Shown: positions 8,000 through 16,912 of the stretch, in pieces
Layout: each line of letters begins with the position of its first letter
Numbering within the stretch: position 1 is the stretch's first letter
NCBI GenBank assembly: GCA_963817855.1
Contig: CAWFQA010000002.1
Span: 806,001-870,000, forward strand
Direction of reading: 5' to 3'
Origin: JAKAAZ01 sp963817855
GTDB taxonomy: Bacteria > Acidobacteriota > Terriglobia > Terriglobales > Acidobacteriaceae
DNA length: 64,000 bases
Made by a program: the position numbers and the translations under genes
The notes under the pieces: model-generated
The model's input: the letters and a program-made list of their open reading frames with translations, nothing else
What the model was told of the DNA's origin: nothing
Database searches by the model: none

Positions 8000-9257
8000 T
8001 CAGGCCTGTCTCTGTGTAACTTGGCGAAAGAAGCGCAGCAGGTTGCCACTCCAGAACTTGTCGATGCGCTCTTCCGAGTAGCCGCGGCGCAACATGGCAT
8101 CGGTGATCATGGGGAGATCGCGCACGTCCCGCATGGCCCTGGCCAAGGTGGGACCGCCATCGAAATCAGACCCGAAGGCCACATGGTCTTCTCCTACCAT
8201 CTGGATGGCCTTGTCCACCACCGCCACCCAGTCGTCAACCGACATCATGACGGGGGCCGGCACCTGTGCGCCCGGCATCGGGAACTGCGGCGCCACCAGC
8301 CCGTCTATCTCGTAGATCGTCTTGCCCTTGACCTCCGCGGGAATGTTGGCCGTGTTCCAGAACGTCTTGTGCTTGTGCTCGGTGATGTAGGCGTACTCTT
8401 TGGGATAGTTGAATTCGCTGCCGATCTGGAAGCCGATGATACCGCCCTTGGCTGCCATCTTTTTCAGCAGCCAGTCCGGCATGTTTCTGGGGATGTCATT
8501 GACGCTGCGCAGTCCCTGGTGAGTGGCGATGATGGGACCATCGCTGACGTCGATCGCCTGGGAGGTCGTGTCATCGGAGGAATGAGACACATTGATCACC
8601 ATGCCCAGTCGATTCATTTCGCGGATGACGTCGCGACCATGGGCGGTAAGACCGCCCCATTTGGGCGGTGAGCAACAGGAATCGGCGTAATTCTGGTCCC
8701 AGTTGTGCGCCGAAAGCTGTGCGGAGCGAAGTCCCAGCCGGTAGAGATCGCGCAGGATCCCAAGATCCCCATCCAGATCGTAGCTGCCCTCAATATCGAG
8801 CACCGCAGCCATCTTGCCCTTGGCACGGATTCGCTCGATGTCGTCGGCGTTTCGTGCGAGTTCAACCTGATCGCGGTTCATCTCCAGCTGTTGCAGAGCG
8901 TGATCGATCCGGCGAAATGCCTGCTTGGTCTCGAAGCGACCGGGATAATATTCCTCGGGAACGAATATCGGACAGGAAGAACGCACCGACTCCGCCTTCC
9001 CTCGCGCGCGCCAAGTCCCACTGACCCTCGGTCGTGCGGGTACCGATGCTGCCACCGTGGTAGAACTCGCGGTCTAACGCATGCACGTGGGCGTCGAACA
9101 CAAACGTACGTCTCTGGACCTCCAGGGCACGCGCGGAGATATGCGGAGCCGGCTGATCGATGAGAGGCACTTGTGAACTGGATTGACCCCAAAAGACAGG
9201 ACTCAGCGCGGCGGGCGCGAGCGCGGAGTAGCCAAGGAATCGTCGCCGCGTCAGCAT
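8000..9257 (-). pseudogene. M19 membrane dipeptidase with Tat signal, single frameshift
   Basis: The N-terminal frame (9257 to about 8970) encodes a twin-arginine signal, MLTRRRFLGYSAL, and the first metal motif FDAHVHALD. The remainder, in another frame (about 8970 to 8000), encodes the rest of a peptidase M19: VLDIEGSYDL with the bridging Glu, VINVSHSS and ATHQG with metal histidines, and FGSDFDGG. Joined, they give a full-length enzyme of about 420 residues. The single shift sits near AFFLSDI/VPEEYYPG. Everything else is well conserved, so a sequencing error or very recent mutation is likely. A GGAGG site precedes ATG 9257. M19 enzymes cleave dipeptides, including dehydrodipeptides and Cys-Gly. 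Confidence 0.85.
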
Positions 9258-9514
9258 TCTCTCCTCCAAAAAGTAGATTCACGATTGGGCGGGTAGTGTA
9301 TGTCCTGATGCAGCTCCGGCACGTATAGTCTGCTATGTGAAAGAGAATCGATTCCTGCGATCAGAATGCCAATCACGAGCCAGGGTTGCTTCATCAATGG
9401 CGTCATTTTCTCTCTTTTGACAGAAGGCATCTGCGGGCAGTATATAGGAGCATTCACCACTTCTTCCTGCTCTAGCGGCTCGCGAAATGCCCATCCACGG
9501 AAGGAACAGCGGAT

Positions 9515-10009
9515 ATGGATAAGCAATCAAGGAGAGGTCTCCTTAAGAACGCGGCAAAAGCGGCGATGGTCGCCACCAGCGCAGTGATGATGTCTGAAAA
9601 AGCATCGGCCCTCCCGAAAGCATCTGATTCGCGATCGCCCGGACGCACGGAGAAGAGACTTCCGGCAGGGATTTCTCCGCCCTCGCCGCCCGTGCCAATT
9701 TCCAACGTGGTGGCTTACGGAAACCTGCTCTTTTTTTCCAGTGTGGGCGACCATAAGGCAGGGACTATCGAGGAGCATACAAAGTTTGCAATCGATGCTC
9801 TTGAGAAAAACCTGATTGCCGCGGGCTCCTCTCTGCAGAAAGTATTAAAGGTGAGCGTTTTCCTCAAGAACCTCGAGGACTACGACAGGATGAACGTGAT
9901 TTATAAAGCACGCAACTGGGGACCGATTCCCCCGGCGCGAACCGTGATCGCTCCTGCCGGTATGCCATACAATCCGCTGTTCGAAATTGACTGCATCGCG
10001 TACATCTAA
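9515..10009 (+). CDS. RidA-family protein with Tat-like signal
   Basis: The 164-residue product starts with a twin-arginine-like leader (SRRGLLKNAAKAAMVATSA) and a proline-rich linker. A RidA domain follows: VVAYGNLLFFSS, the HTKFAIDALEKNLIAAG helix, VSVFLKNLEDYDRMNVIYK and PPARTVIAPAG with the substrate-binding Arg. It is clearly diverged from the RidA at 7386-7838. The ATG has a GGAAGGA site. It starts a tight plus-strand operon with the two unknown paralogues downstream (9 bases to the next ATG). Export of a RidA with a Tat signal suggests action on enamines outside the cytoplasm or on a partner protein; the substrate is unknown. Confidence 0.85.
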   Translation: MDKQSRRGLLKNAAKAAMVATSAVMMSEKASALPKASDSRSPGRTEKRLPAGISPPSPPVPISNVVAYGNLLFFSSVGDHKAGTIEEHTKFAIDALEKNLIAAGSSLQKVLKVSVFLKNLEDYDRMNVIYKARNWGPIPPARTVIAPAGMPYNPLFEIDCIAYI

Positions 10010-10018
10010 AGGTTGGAT

Positions 10019-11233
10019 ATGGCTCAGAATCTAACATCTGCCAAACGTCCGCAGCTGGCGGCGGTAGTGACTGCCTATAGAAAATATCTGCATCCCCAGC
10101 ATGTGGTGGACAGGTTTCTCGATGGCTATGGATGGGGCGGGACGTACCATCATCCGCAAATGGATGTGGTTGCGCTATACGTCGATCAGCGGGGCGAAGG
10201 CGATGTTTTTGAGGATCGGTTGGACCGACATCCTTCGTTGAAGCTCTACCCCACGATTGCGGAAGCGCTCACCCGCGGGACCAGCAAACTTGCGGTGGAT
10301 GGCGTGGTCGTCGTCGGCGAGCACGGGGAGTATCCGCTCAGTCCCACGGGCATTCCGATGCATCCGCATTACAGGTTCTTCGAGGCAATCACCCAGGTTT
10401 ACCGCGATAGCGGCCGCTCGGTTCCCTATTTCAACGACAAGGAGCTTTCGTGGAAGTGGGACTGGTGCAAACAGATGGTGGACACTTCTCACGAATTGGG
10501 CTTTCCGCTTCAGGGAGGATCAAGCCTTGCAGTCACCTGGCGAGTGCCGTCGGTGGAGATGCCGCTGGGCACGTCCATCCGCGAGGCCATCTCCATCGGT
10601 TATGGCGGCATGGGCAGCTATGATTTCCATGGACTGGAAACGATCCAGTGCATGGTGGAGCGGCGCAAGGGCGGGGAAACCGGTGTCGAGTGGCTGCAAA
10701 CCTATCGCGGCGACAGCTTCTGGAAAGCGCATCGGGAGGGGTTGTGGTCGCAGGCCTTGTTCAAGGCGGCGTTGAGCCGCAGCGATACCTTGAGGTCTGG
10801 GAGTTCCACCTTCACCGACGTATCTCCAACCGTGGAGCAGTTGCAGGCGATCGTTCCCGATCCGGTTGCCTATCACTATCAGTATCGCGACGGGTTGCTC
10901 TGCACGATGCTGCTTCTGAACGGGCTGGTGCGTGACTTTACTTTCGCTGCGACGATCGAGGGCCAGCCGAAGCCATTTTCCACGCAAATGTATCTGCCGA
11001 TGCCCGATGGGCGCACCACGCTGGCGAGTTTCTTCAGCCCCTTGGTGCACAATGCGGAGCTTATGTTCCTGACCGGCAACGCGCAGTATCCGATAGAACG
11101 GACACTGCTGACGAGTGGTCTGCTGATCGCCGGCGTCGAGAGTAATACCAAGGGACTGCAGCGCGTGGAGACTCCGAACCTGGCGGCTGTACACTACCAA
11201 CCCAATCCTGAGTCCACCTTCTGGAGGAGCTAA
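10019..11233 (+). CDS. Conserved protein of unknown function, paralogue of the next gene
   Basis: The 404-residue product shares many blocks with the protein at 11233-12705: an early Rossmann-like region, VVALYVDQRGEGD, TIAEALTRG, GSSLAVTWRVP, PLGTSIREA, IQCMVERRKGGETGV, LSRSDT and PIERTLLTSGLL. The early part loosely resembles the nucleotide-binding half of Gfo/Idh/MocA oxidoreductases, but I see no clear GxGxxG, so enzyme class is open. It has no signal peptide, unlike its partner. ATG 10019 with AAAGG upstream is preferred to the TTG at 10013. Its stop overlaps the next start (TAATG), implying translational coupling. Confidence 0.8.
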   Translation: MAQNLTSAKRPQLAAVVTAYRKYLHPQHVVDRFLDGYGWGGTYHHPQMDVVALYVDQRGEGDVFEDRLDRHPSLKLYPTIAEALTRGTSKLAVDGVVVVGEHGEYPLSPTGIPMHPHYRFFEAITQVYRDSGRSVPYFNDKELSWKWDWCKQMVDTSHELGFPLQGGSSLAVTWRVPSVEMPLGTSIREAISIGYGGMGSYDFHGLETIQCMVERRKGGETGVEWLQTYRGDSFWKAHREGLWSQALFKAALSRSDTLRSGSSTFTDVSPTVEQLQAIVPDPVAYHYQYRDGLLCTMLLLNGLVRDFTFAATIEGQPKPFSTQMYLPMPDGRTTLASFFSPLVHNAELMFLTGNAQYPIERTLLTSGLLIAGVESNTKGLQRVETPNLAAVHYQPNPESTFWRS

Positions 11234-12705
11234 TGCTGACCCGCCGCCGTTTTGTAGGTTATTCCGCGCTGTCGTCCGCGGTGCTGGCTTGTCCCTCATG
11301 GCTGCGTTCCGGTTTTGGCCAGACATTACCCGGGACCACCCAACGTCCCCTGCGCCTGGCCATTCTCGGCAGCGTCTACCATCTCGGGTCGAATTTGCAA
11401 ACCATTGGAGACCGTTTTCTGGTCGGCTATCCGCAGGAAGGCGACTGGCACATGCCGAATGTGCAGGTGGTTTCCATGTACGTGGACCAACGAGTGCGGA
11501 GGGCCCACGCCGCGCCCACAGAATTTGAGCGTGTGATGAGCGGCACGGACAGGGGAGCCCAGAAACTGCGCGCCGCGGGGCATCCGCCGACCGCGCAAAG
11601 CGCGCAGCAATCCCAGCAAAGGCAGCCATCCAATCAAAGGCAACCATCGCAAGCTCTGGAAGCGCTTGGTCCGATGAGCGATTTGAGCGAACCGCGCTCC
11701 CGGGAGTTCGGCTTTCGACTGTGCCGCAATATCCCGGAGGCGCTGCGCTGTGGCGGCAGCCGGATCGCCGTTGACGCCGTGCTAGCCATAGCCGAACAAG
11801 GCGGCGATTATCCGTACTCTAGCAACGACATGGGCCAAGTCCTGCTGCCAACCTACGATTGGTTTCAGCAGTGCGTCCACGTCTTTGAAGAGGAGAATCG
11901 CGCCGTCCCTTACTTCAATCACAAACAGCTCTCCTTCAGCTTCCCTGAAGCGCAGAGCATGGTCGAAACCGCGGAGCGGCTGAAATTCCCCCTGCTGGCC
12001 GGCTCTTCGATGCCCGTTACCTGGCGCTTGCCGGATGTGGACATACCGCTGGGCGCGCCGGTGCAGGAGGCCGTGATGGTAGGCGTGGGCAGGTTCGACG
12101 GTATGGATTTCGATGCATTCGACGCCATGCAGTGCATGCTGGAGCGCCGGAAGGGTGGAGAAACAGGCGTCAAGGCGGTGCAGTTGCTCGAAGGCGAGGA
12201 CGTCTGGGCGGCCAGGAAAGCAGGACGATGGTCTGAAGATCTGATGAGTTCTGCCCTGTCCCGCAGCGACACGCCATTGGGTCTGACGGTGCTGGACGGC
12301 CGCACCCAAGACCTGGCCACTCCCGGTGTCTTGCCGCAATTGGTAAAGGATCCGGCTGCTTATTGTATTGAGTACACCGATGGGACACGCGCCACGCTGC
12401 TCATGCTGAATGGTGCTATTCGAGACTTCAACATCTCAGCGCGGATAGCGGGCCACGGCTTGGTTTCGACCCAATTCTTTATGCCGCCGGCACCGAACCA
12501 GACCTACTCGGCTTGCCTGGCAACGAAGATCGAGCAGATGTATCAGACTCGGAGCGCGCCCTATCCAGTACAGCGCACTTTGCTGACCACCGGCCTGCTG
12601 GAGGCGTGCCTGACATCGAGGCATCGCTTGAACCAGCGGTTGGAGACTCCGCAGTTGGCGATACGTTACCAACCGCCCGCCGAATCACAATACGCTCGCA
12701 CCTGA
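11233..12705 (+). CDS. Tat-exported conserved protein of unknown function, paralogue of the previous gene
   Basis: The 490-residue product begins with MLTRRRFVGYSAL, a twin-arginine signal almost identical to that of the M19 dipeptidase in this cluster. The mature region follows the same plan as the preceding gene: LRLAILGSVYHLGSNLQ, VSMYVDQ, NIPEALRCGGS, VPYFNHKQLSFSF, GSSMPVTWRLPDVDIPLG and MQCMLERRKGGETGV. An insertion of about 65 residues, rich in Gln, Ser and Pro (near residues 85-150), is absent from the partner. No catalytic motif is certain. Pairing and coupling suggest a heteromer; whether the signal-less partner is carried through Tat with it is speculation. Confidence 0.8.
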   Translation: MLTRRRFVGYSALSSAVLACPSWLRSGFGQTLPGTTQRPLRLAILGSVYHLGSNLQTIGDRFLVGYPQEGDWHMPNVQVVSMYVDQRVRRAHAAPTEFERVMSGTDRGAQKLRAAGHPPTAQSAQQSQQRQPSNQRQPSQALEALGPMSDLSEPRSREFGFRLCRNIPEALRCGGSRIAVDAVLAIAEQGGDYPYSSNDMGQVLLPTYDWFQQCVHVFEEENRAVPYFNHKQLSFSFPEAQSMVETAERLKFPLLAGSSMPVTWRLPDVDIPLGAPVQEAVMVGVGRFDGMDFDAFDAMQCMLERRKGGETGVKAVQLLEGEDVWAARKAGRWSEDLMSSALSRSDTPLGLTVLDGRTQDLATPGVLPQLVKDPAAYCIEYTDGTRATLLMLNGAIRDFNISARIAGHGLVSTQFFMPPAPNQTYSACLATKIEQMYQTRSAPYPVQRTLLTTGLLEACLTSRHRLNQRLETPQLAIRYQPPAESQYART

Positions 12706-13036
12706 GGACCGGAATCGCTGCCCTGCAGAGTGCTCCAGCATGTATCCATCCGCGCATACGTTCAATATCGAGGCGATCACGCGGACTTTCGCGCGTCTTC
12801 CGATCTCTGGAAATGTCACCGTAGTCAGGCCACGGCTGCGGCCACCCGCTTCGATTGCGTGCCTAGTGGCCGTGCATCATTGAAGGTCCTATAGCTCGAC
12901 GGCCAGAGCCCCGCAGTCCGCATAAAGTAAACGCATTCACTCCTGGTTCACCAGGCCTTGAAAGCATTGTGTGGATTCGGGGTAGCGTGCAAAATCCTCC
13001 GGAAATACCTCAGCAAAAAGCTTCCTCCCGCAAGAG
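12706..13036. other. Intergenic between convergent genes, nothing recognised
   Basis: This gap of 331 bases separates the plus-strand paralogue pair from the minus-strand phosphoesterase. No gene, tRNA or clean hairpin followed by a T-run is visible. Confidence 0.4.
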
Positions 13037-15007
13037 TCACTGTGGCGGGGCTGGCGCTCCGCACGCAGAGGTCAGCAGATCGCACAGATCGCCGCTCTGC
13101 TGTTCGCGGGCGGCCTGGGCCTTCGCTGGCAACTCGTCGAGATTCCAATTCCACTGGATGAAGCGAAGGATAGAGACGAAATCCATCTGCTGGTGGGAGA
13201 TGTAGTCGGTTTTCGCGAAAGGAGAGATGACGAGCACGGGCACACGTGCTCCCAGCCCCTCGGTGTTGGCCAGCTGCGGAGGCGCCACGTGGTCGTACCA
13301 GCCGCCGCTCTCATCCCACAGGACAATGATGGCGGAGTTCGGCCAGATGCTCGAGTTCTGCACGTCCTGTATCACCTTTGAAAGAAATTCAACGCCGTCC
13401 ATGACGTTCCCGCCACCGGGATGCATATCCTGCTGTCCATCCGGCTGAATCCAGAGCACGGAAGGAATCGATCCATTGTTCAGATCGGACTCAAAGGACG
13501 CAAGGGTGAAGTTCTGGACGTGAGGAGAATTTTGTGTGCTGGTGAAGTACTGAAAAGGGTCTTCCTGCGGCTGGTAGTTCGTGCATGTCCCGCTCTGCGA
13601 ATTTGCGTAGTTTGTCTGGTAATAGCCCCAGGAGACCTGAGCTGCCGTCAGTTGGTCGCCGAGCGTGGTTGCCGTCAAAGGAGCCGCGATGTGGCCGGCG
13701 TTGCCGTCTTTCTGCTGCTCGACGGCGCTGCATGGGTCGTAATAAGGCAGACTTGAGGCAGTGGTCATGTCAAAGGGAGTCGCGGCCACCATGTAGAGCT
13801 CCTGGGCAGGCTCGCTGTTCATCGCGGAGGCAAAAAAGTTGTCAGCCAGCGCATATTGCTGTGCATAGGACCAGAGGTTAGCGATAGACCAGGAGGTCTT
13901 ATCGCTGGCGAGGCCCGAGATGGTGTTGTTGTAATACTGCATGGAAAGATCGCCTTCCGCATAGGCGAACTTATCCATCAAGCCATTGTCCCAACTCGCG
14001 ATGTAAGTTGGCCGATTGTGGGTAGGGTCTCCAACACTCAGGGTTTTCACCAACGTGGGCGAAATCGTATTCCCTTTGGCGTCTACCTGGGAATAGCTGG
14101 GCAGCGAGGCATTCAACCCGTTCACCCCCGGATAGGTGCCGAAAAGGTTATCGAGAGAGTGATTCTGCATCATCACGATAATCAAATGCGTGATCGGCGA
14201 GTTTGTGGCGCCCTGGGTCTGGACGGTGACCGTGCTGGTCGCTGTGGCGTTGGCGCCGCTATTCGAGGTGGCAGTCAAAACATATTGCGTGGTGGAGGTT
14301 GGGGACACGGTCGCCGACCCAGAGGCGGAAACAATCCCTATCCCCTGATTGATAGAAACTGTCGTGGCGTTGGAAGTCGACCAGGACAGCGTGGCGGTAT
14401 TGCCGCCCGTAATGCTGGTGGGAGAGGCGGAGAGAGTCGCCGTCGGAGTGTCCGTCTGCACAGTGATGGTCGCGGTAGAGGTGGCGGACCCGCTGCTGCC
14501 AGTCGCTGTCAGGGTGTATTGGGTGGTGGAGGATGGGGTCACGGTCGTGGATCCAGAGGCCGCAACGGTGCCGATGCCGGGTTCAATCGAAACCGAGGTT
14601 GCGTTAACTGTGGTCCAGGTCAGAGTCGCCGGATTTCCAGCTACGACGGTGGCGGGAACGCCGGCGAGGTTCGCTGTCGGGGCGGTCACCACGTTCAGGT
14701 TAATGCTGGTGAAAGTGGAATGGCCGCACTTATCCCACTCCTGAACGACAGTGTGATTGTAACCCGGATTGAGGGCCAGCTGTGTATTGATCTGAGGCGT
14801 TCCATGGGAGCTGTACACCTGCACATTGTTGACATAAATGCCCATGGAGCCAACCCCCAACGCGCAGGTGGGCGCCGAACCGCTAGCGACAAACTGCACC
14901 GGCGAGTTGACGGTGGCGCCAGGGGCAGGGCTGGTCACCGTGACAGTCGCAAACGCCGGCGCAACAAACGCCATAAGCATCAGGGGGATTGAATGGATAC
15001 CTCTCAT
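13037..15007 (-). CDS. Exported phosphoesterase (phospholipase C-like) with Ig-like repeats
   Basis: The product has 656 residues. A signal peptide (1-20) is followed by an Ig-like region and two close repeats of about 85 residues (near 110-270). These share the pattern TATLSASPTSITGGNTATLSW and end in TTQYTLTAT-like strands. The C-terminal phosphoesterase domain (about 275-640, PF04185 type) opens with HLIIVMMQNHSLDNLFGTYPG and contains WIQPDGQQDMHPGG, VLWDESGGWYDHVAPP and RVPVLVISPF, the metal-binding landmarks of the family. Known members are phospholipase C and acid phosphatases. The usual ENRSFD is QNHSLD here. The substrate is unknown; the repeats probably bind carbohydrate or protein at the surface. 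Confidence 0.88.
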   Translation of the reverse strand: MRGIHSIPLMLMAFVAPAFATVTVTSPAPGATVNSPVQFVASGSAPTCALGVGSMGIYVNNVQVYSSHGTPQINTQLALNPGYNHTVVQEWDKCGHSTFTSINLNVVTAPTANLAGVPATVVAGNPATLTWTTVNATSVSIEPGIGTVAASGSTTVTPSSTTQYTLTATGSSGSATSTATITVQTDTPTATLSASPTSITGGNTATLSWSTSNATTVSINQGIGIVSASGSATVSPTSTTQYVLTATSNSGANATATSTVTVQTQGATNSPITHLIIVMMQNHSLDNLFGTYPGVNGLNASLPSYSQVDAKGNTISPTLVKTLSVGDPTHNRPTYIASWDNGLMDKFAYAEGDLSMQYYNNTISGLASDKTSWSIANLWSYAQQYALADNFFASAMNSEPAQELYMVAATPFDMTTASSLPYYDPCSAVEQQKDGNAGHIAAPLTATTLGDQLTAAQVSWGYYQTNYANSQSGTCTNYQPQEDPFQYFTSTQNSPHVQNFTLASFESDLNNGSIPSVLWIQPDGQQDMHPGGGNVMDGVEFLSKVIQDVQNSSIWPNSAIIVLWDESGGWYDHVAPPQLANTEGLGARVPVLVISPFAKTDYISHQQMDFVSILRFIQWNWNLDELPAKAQAAREQQSGDLCDLLTSACGAPAPPQ

Positions 15008-15520
15008 TACTCAGCCTCTAAAAAATGGGATCTGACAAGCAGTTCAATTTCATGTCCGGGCCGACGGTAAGCAAGCATCAGGGCAGGGAAGGATGCGAGC
15101 GGTCCAGGGACCATCCCTTCTATGTCACTATACGCTGACGAGCATCGTGTGCGATACGGCAGCGCACACGTTGCTCACATCGTAATAAGCTGGCTCAGCA
15201 GAGCAACGATGCTCTCGTGATGCTAGGCCTTAAACCAACACCGGTCTTTCATCGCAGCACGCCAACCCTCGAGCCTTTCCAGCTGCATACAGTCTGCGGA
15301 GTAGGGTGTGAGTATCCGCTGCAACAATTGTGATGCATACATTTTCTATTGCCGTTGCCTACGTTTACCCGTTACGCTCCGAAGATAAGCGTCGGACAAA
15401 AGGGTAGGAATGCAAACTAGCCCGGTCACTCTACTTGATCAAGCACTGCTATGACCCAACAATTCTGCCGCAATGCGAATTGATTTCTCGTAGCGCAATA
15501 TTTTGGATGGGAGTTTTGCT
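15008..15520. other. Divergent intergenic region, nothing recognised
   Basis: The gap of 513 bases lies between divergent genes (phosphoesterase and antiporter) and must contain both promoters. I see no ORF with a ribosome site and no clear structured RNA. Confidence 0.4.
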
Positions 15521-16705
15521 GTGACAGAACCTGTGTTCATCTTCCGTGACGTCGCAATGGTTCTGGCGGCCGCCCTATTTTTTGGCTTCTTGTCCTGGCG
15601 TCTTCGCCAACCCTTGATTCTCGGTTACGTCGTCGCCGGCCTCGTGCTCAACCCGCTCACTCCTGGTCCGCATGTTCATGACGTGCACACGTTTGAAATC
15701 ATGGCGGAGGTGGGTGTCATCCTGCTAATGTTCTCCGTCGGAATCGAGTTTTCAATTCCGGAGTTGTTGCGAGTCAAGTGGGTCTCTCTAATCGGTGCTC
15801 CGATCGGCATCTCTCTCTTGGTCGGCATTGGCGTCGGCGTTGGATCGTTGCTTGGCTGGCCAATCCTCCAAAGTGTCGCTGTCGGTTGTATCGTATCTGT
15901 TGCCAGCACCATGGTTCTGATGCGTCTCCTTATGGACCGCGGCGAACTCGGCTCAGAATCCGGTCGCATCATGGTCACACTTTCGCTTGTAGAAGATCTT
16001 GCGGTTGTGATTCTGACCGTCGTGCTTCCCAGCCTCAATTCTTCAAATGGCGCAGACTATCTTCACATTTTTCTTAAAATAGGCAAGGCACTTCTTTTCC
16101 TAATACCTCTTGTCCTTGTGGGCTGGAAGCTCGTTCCGCGTCTCCTTTCCTACATTGAAAAAACCTGTAACGACGAAATTTCTCTACTGCTGGCTCTGGC
16201 GATTTGCCTTGTCGTTGCCGCCATCACGGAAGCTGTCGGCCTATCACTGGCCTTGGGCGCGTTCGTGGGTGGCATGTTGCTGGGCAGTTCTCCTTATACG
16301 CACAAGCTGGCCGTGCAAACGCTTCCCCTTCGGGATGTCTTTGTGGCCCTGTTCTTCGTCACCATCGGAATGCTGATCGATCCGACAACCTGGCTGTCCG
16401 GCTGGCGACTACTCGCCGTGATCGTGGGGCTAATTCTGGCGGGTAAATTTGTGGTTTGGTTTGCAGTGGTACGAGTGTTCCGCTATAGCCGAGAAACCGC
16501 CTGGCGAGTTGGAATCGGTTTAACGCAAATTGGCGAGTTTTCCTTTATTCTTGCGCAGGTGTCCTTACACTCCCACCTGATTACGTCGCAAGTTTACAAC
16601 GCCACTCTGGCCGCATCGCTGATCACCATATTGGTCAACGCCACTCTGTTCAAAATGATACCGGTTGCGCCAGGAGTGATCGTGCGACAACCCGCCCATG
16701 CTTGA
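15521..16705 (+). CDS. CPA2-family cation/proton antiporter (Kef-type membrane domain)
   Basis: The 394-residue protein is made of about a dozen hydrophobic helices typical of Na+/H+ or K+/H+ exchangers of the CPA2 group: RQPLILGYVVAGLVLNP near the start, then AEVGVILLMFSVGIEFS, LVEDLAVVILTV with the ion-coupling acidic residue, and ALGAFVGGMLLGSS. It stops after the membrane domain; the cytoplasmic TrkA-N/RCK domain of full KefB/KefC is absent, so K+ gating by NAD(H) or glutathione is not expected. I prefer the GTG at 15521, which has GGATGGGAG upstream, to the TTG at 15503. The gene stands alone between divergent and co-oriented unrelated genes. Confidence 0.88.
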   Translation: MTEPVFIFRDVAMVLAAALFFGFLSWRLRQPLILGYVVAGLVLNPLTPGPHVHDVHTFEIMAEVGVILLMFSVGIEFSIPELLRVKWVSLIGAPIGISLLVGIGVGVGSLLGWPILQSVAVGCIVSVASTMVLMRLLMDRGELGSESGRIMVTLSLVEDLAVVILTVVLPSLNSSNGADYLHIFLKIGKALLFLIPLVLVGWKLVPRLLSYIEKTCNDEISLLLALAICLVVAAITEAVGLSLALGAFVGGMLLGSSPYTHKLAVQTLPLRDVFVALFFVTIGMLIDPTTWLSGWRLLAVIVGLILAGKFVVWFAVVRVFRYSRETAWRVGIGLTQIGEFSFILAQVSLHSHLITSQVYNATLAASLITILVNATLFKMIPVAPGVIVRQPAHA

Positions 16706-16912
16706 GCGCCATCCCAATCGAGAAGGATCAGGCTGTCGCGTCGATTGAATTTGTACGGGCCCTGACTCCTCGTTCGCCGGGCCAGAAAACAAATGGCCTG
16801 CCGGGATAGACCTATGTGCGCGGAACGTGGATCGAGTCGATGTGGCCTTTATAAAGTGAAAGCCAGTCTGCCTCTATTCGCCACCCGCGCCGCTGTGATT
16901 CAATGAATAGAG

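Noticed and set aside
10520..11647. Minus-strand open frame of 375 codons
   Set aside because: It is antisense to the paralogue pair, rich in Arg and Pro in the way typical of shadow frames, and has no start context.
13856..14992. Plus-strand open frame of 378 codons rich in Gly and Arg
   Set aside because: It is the complement of the Ig-like repeats of the phosphoesterase; the apparent low-complexity repeats are only the mirror of those repeats.
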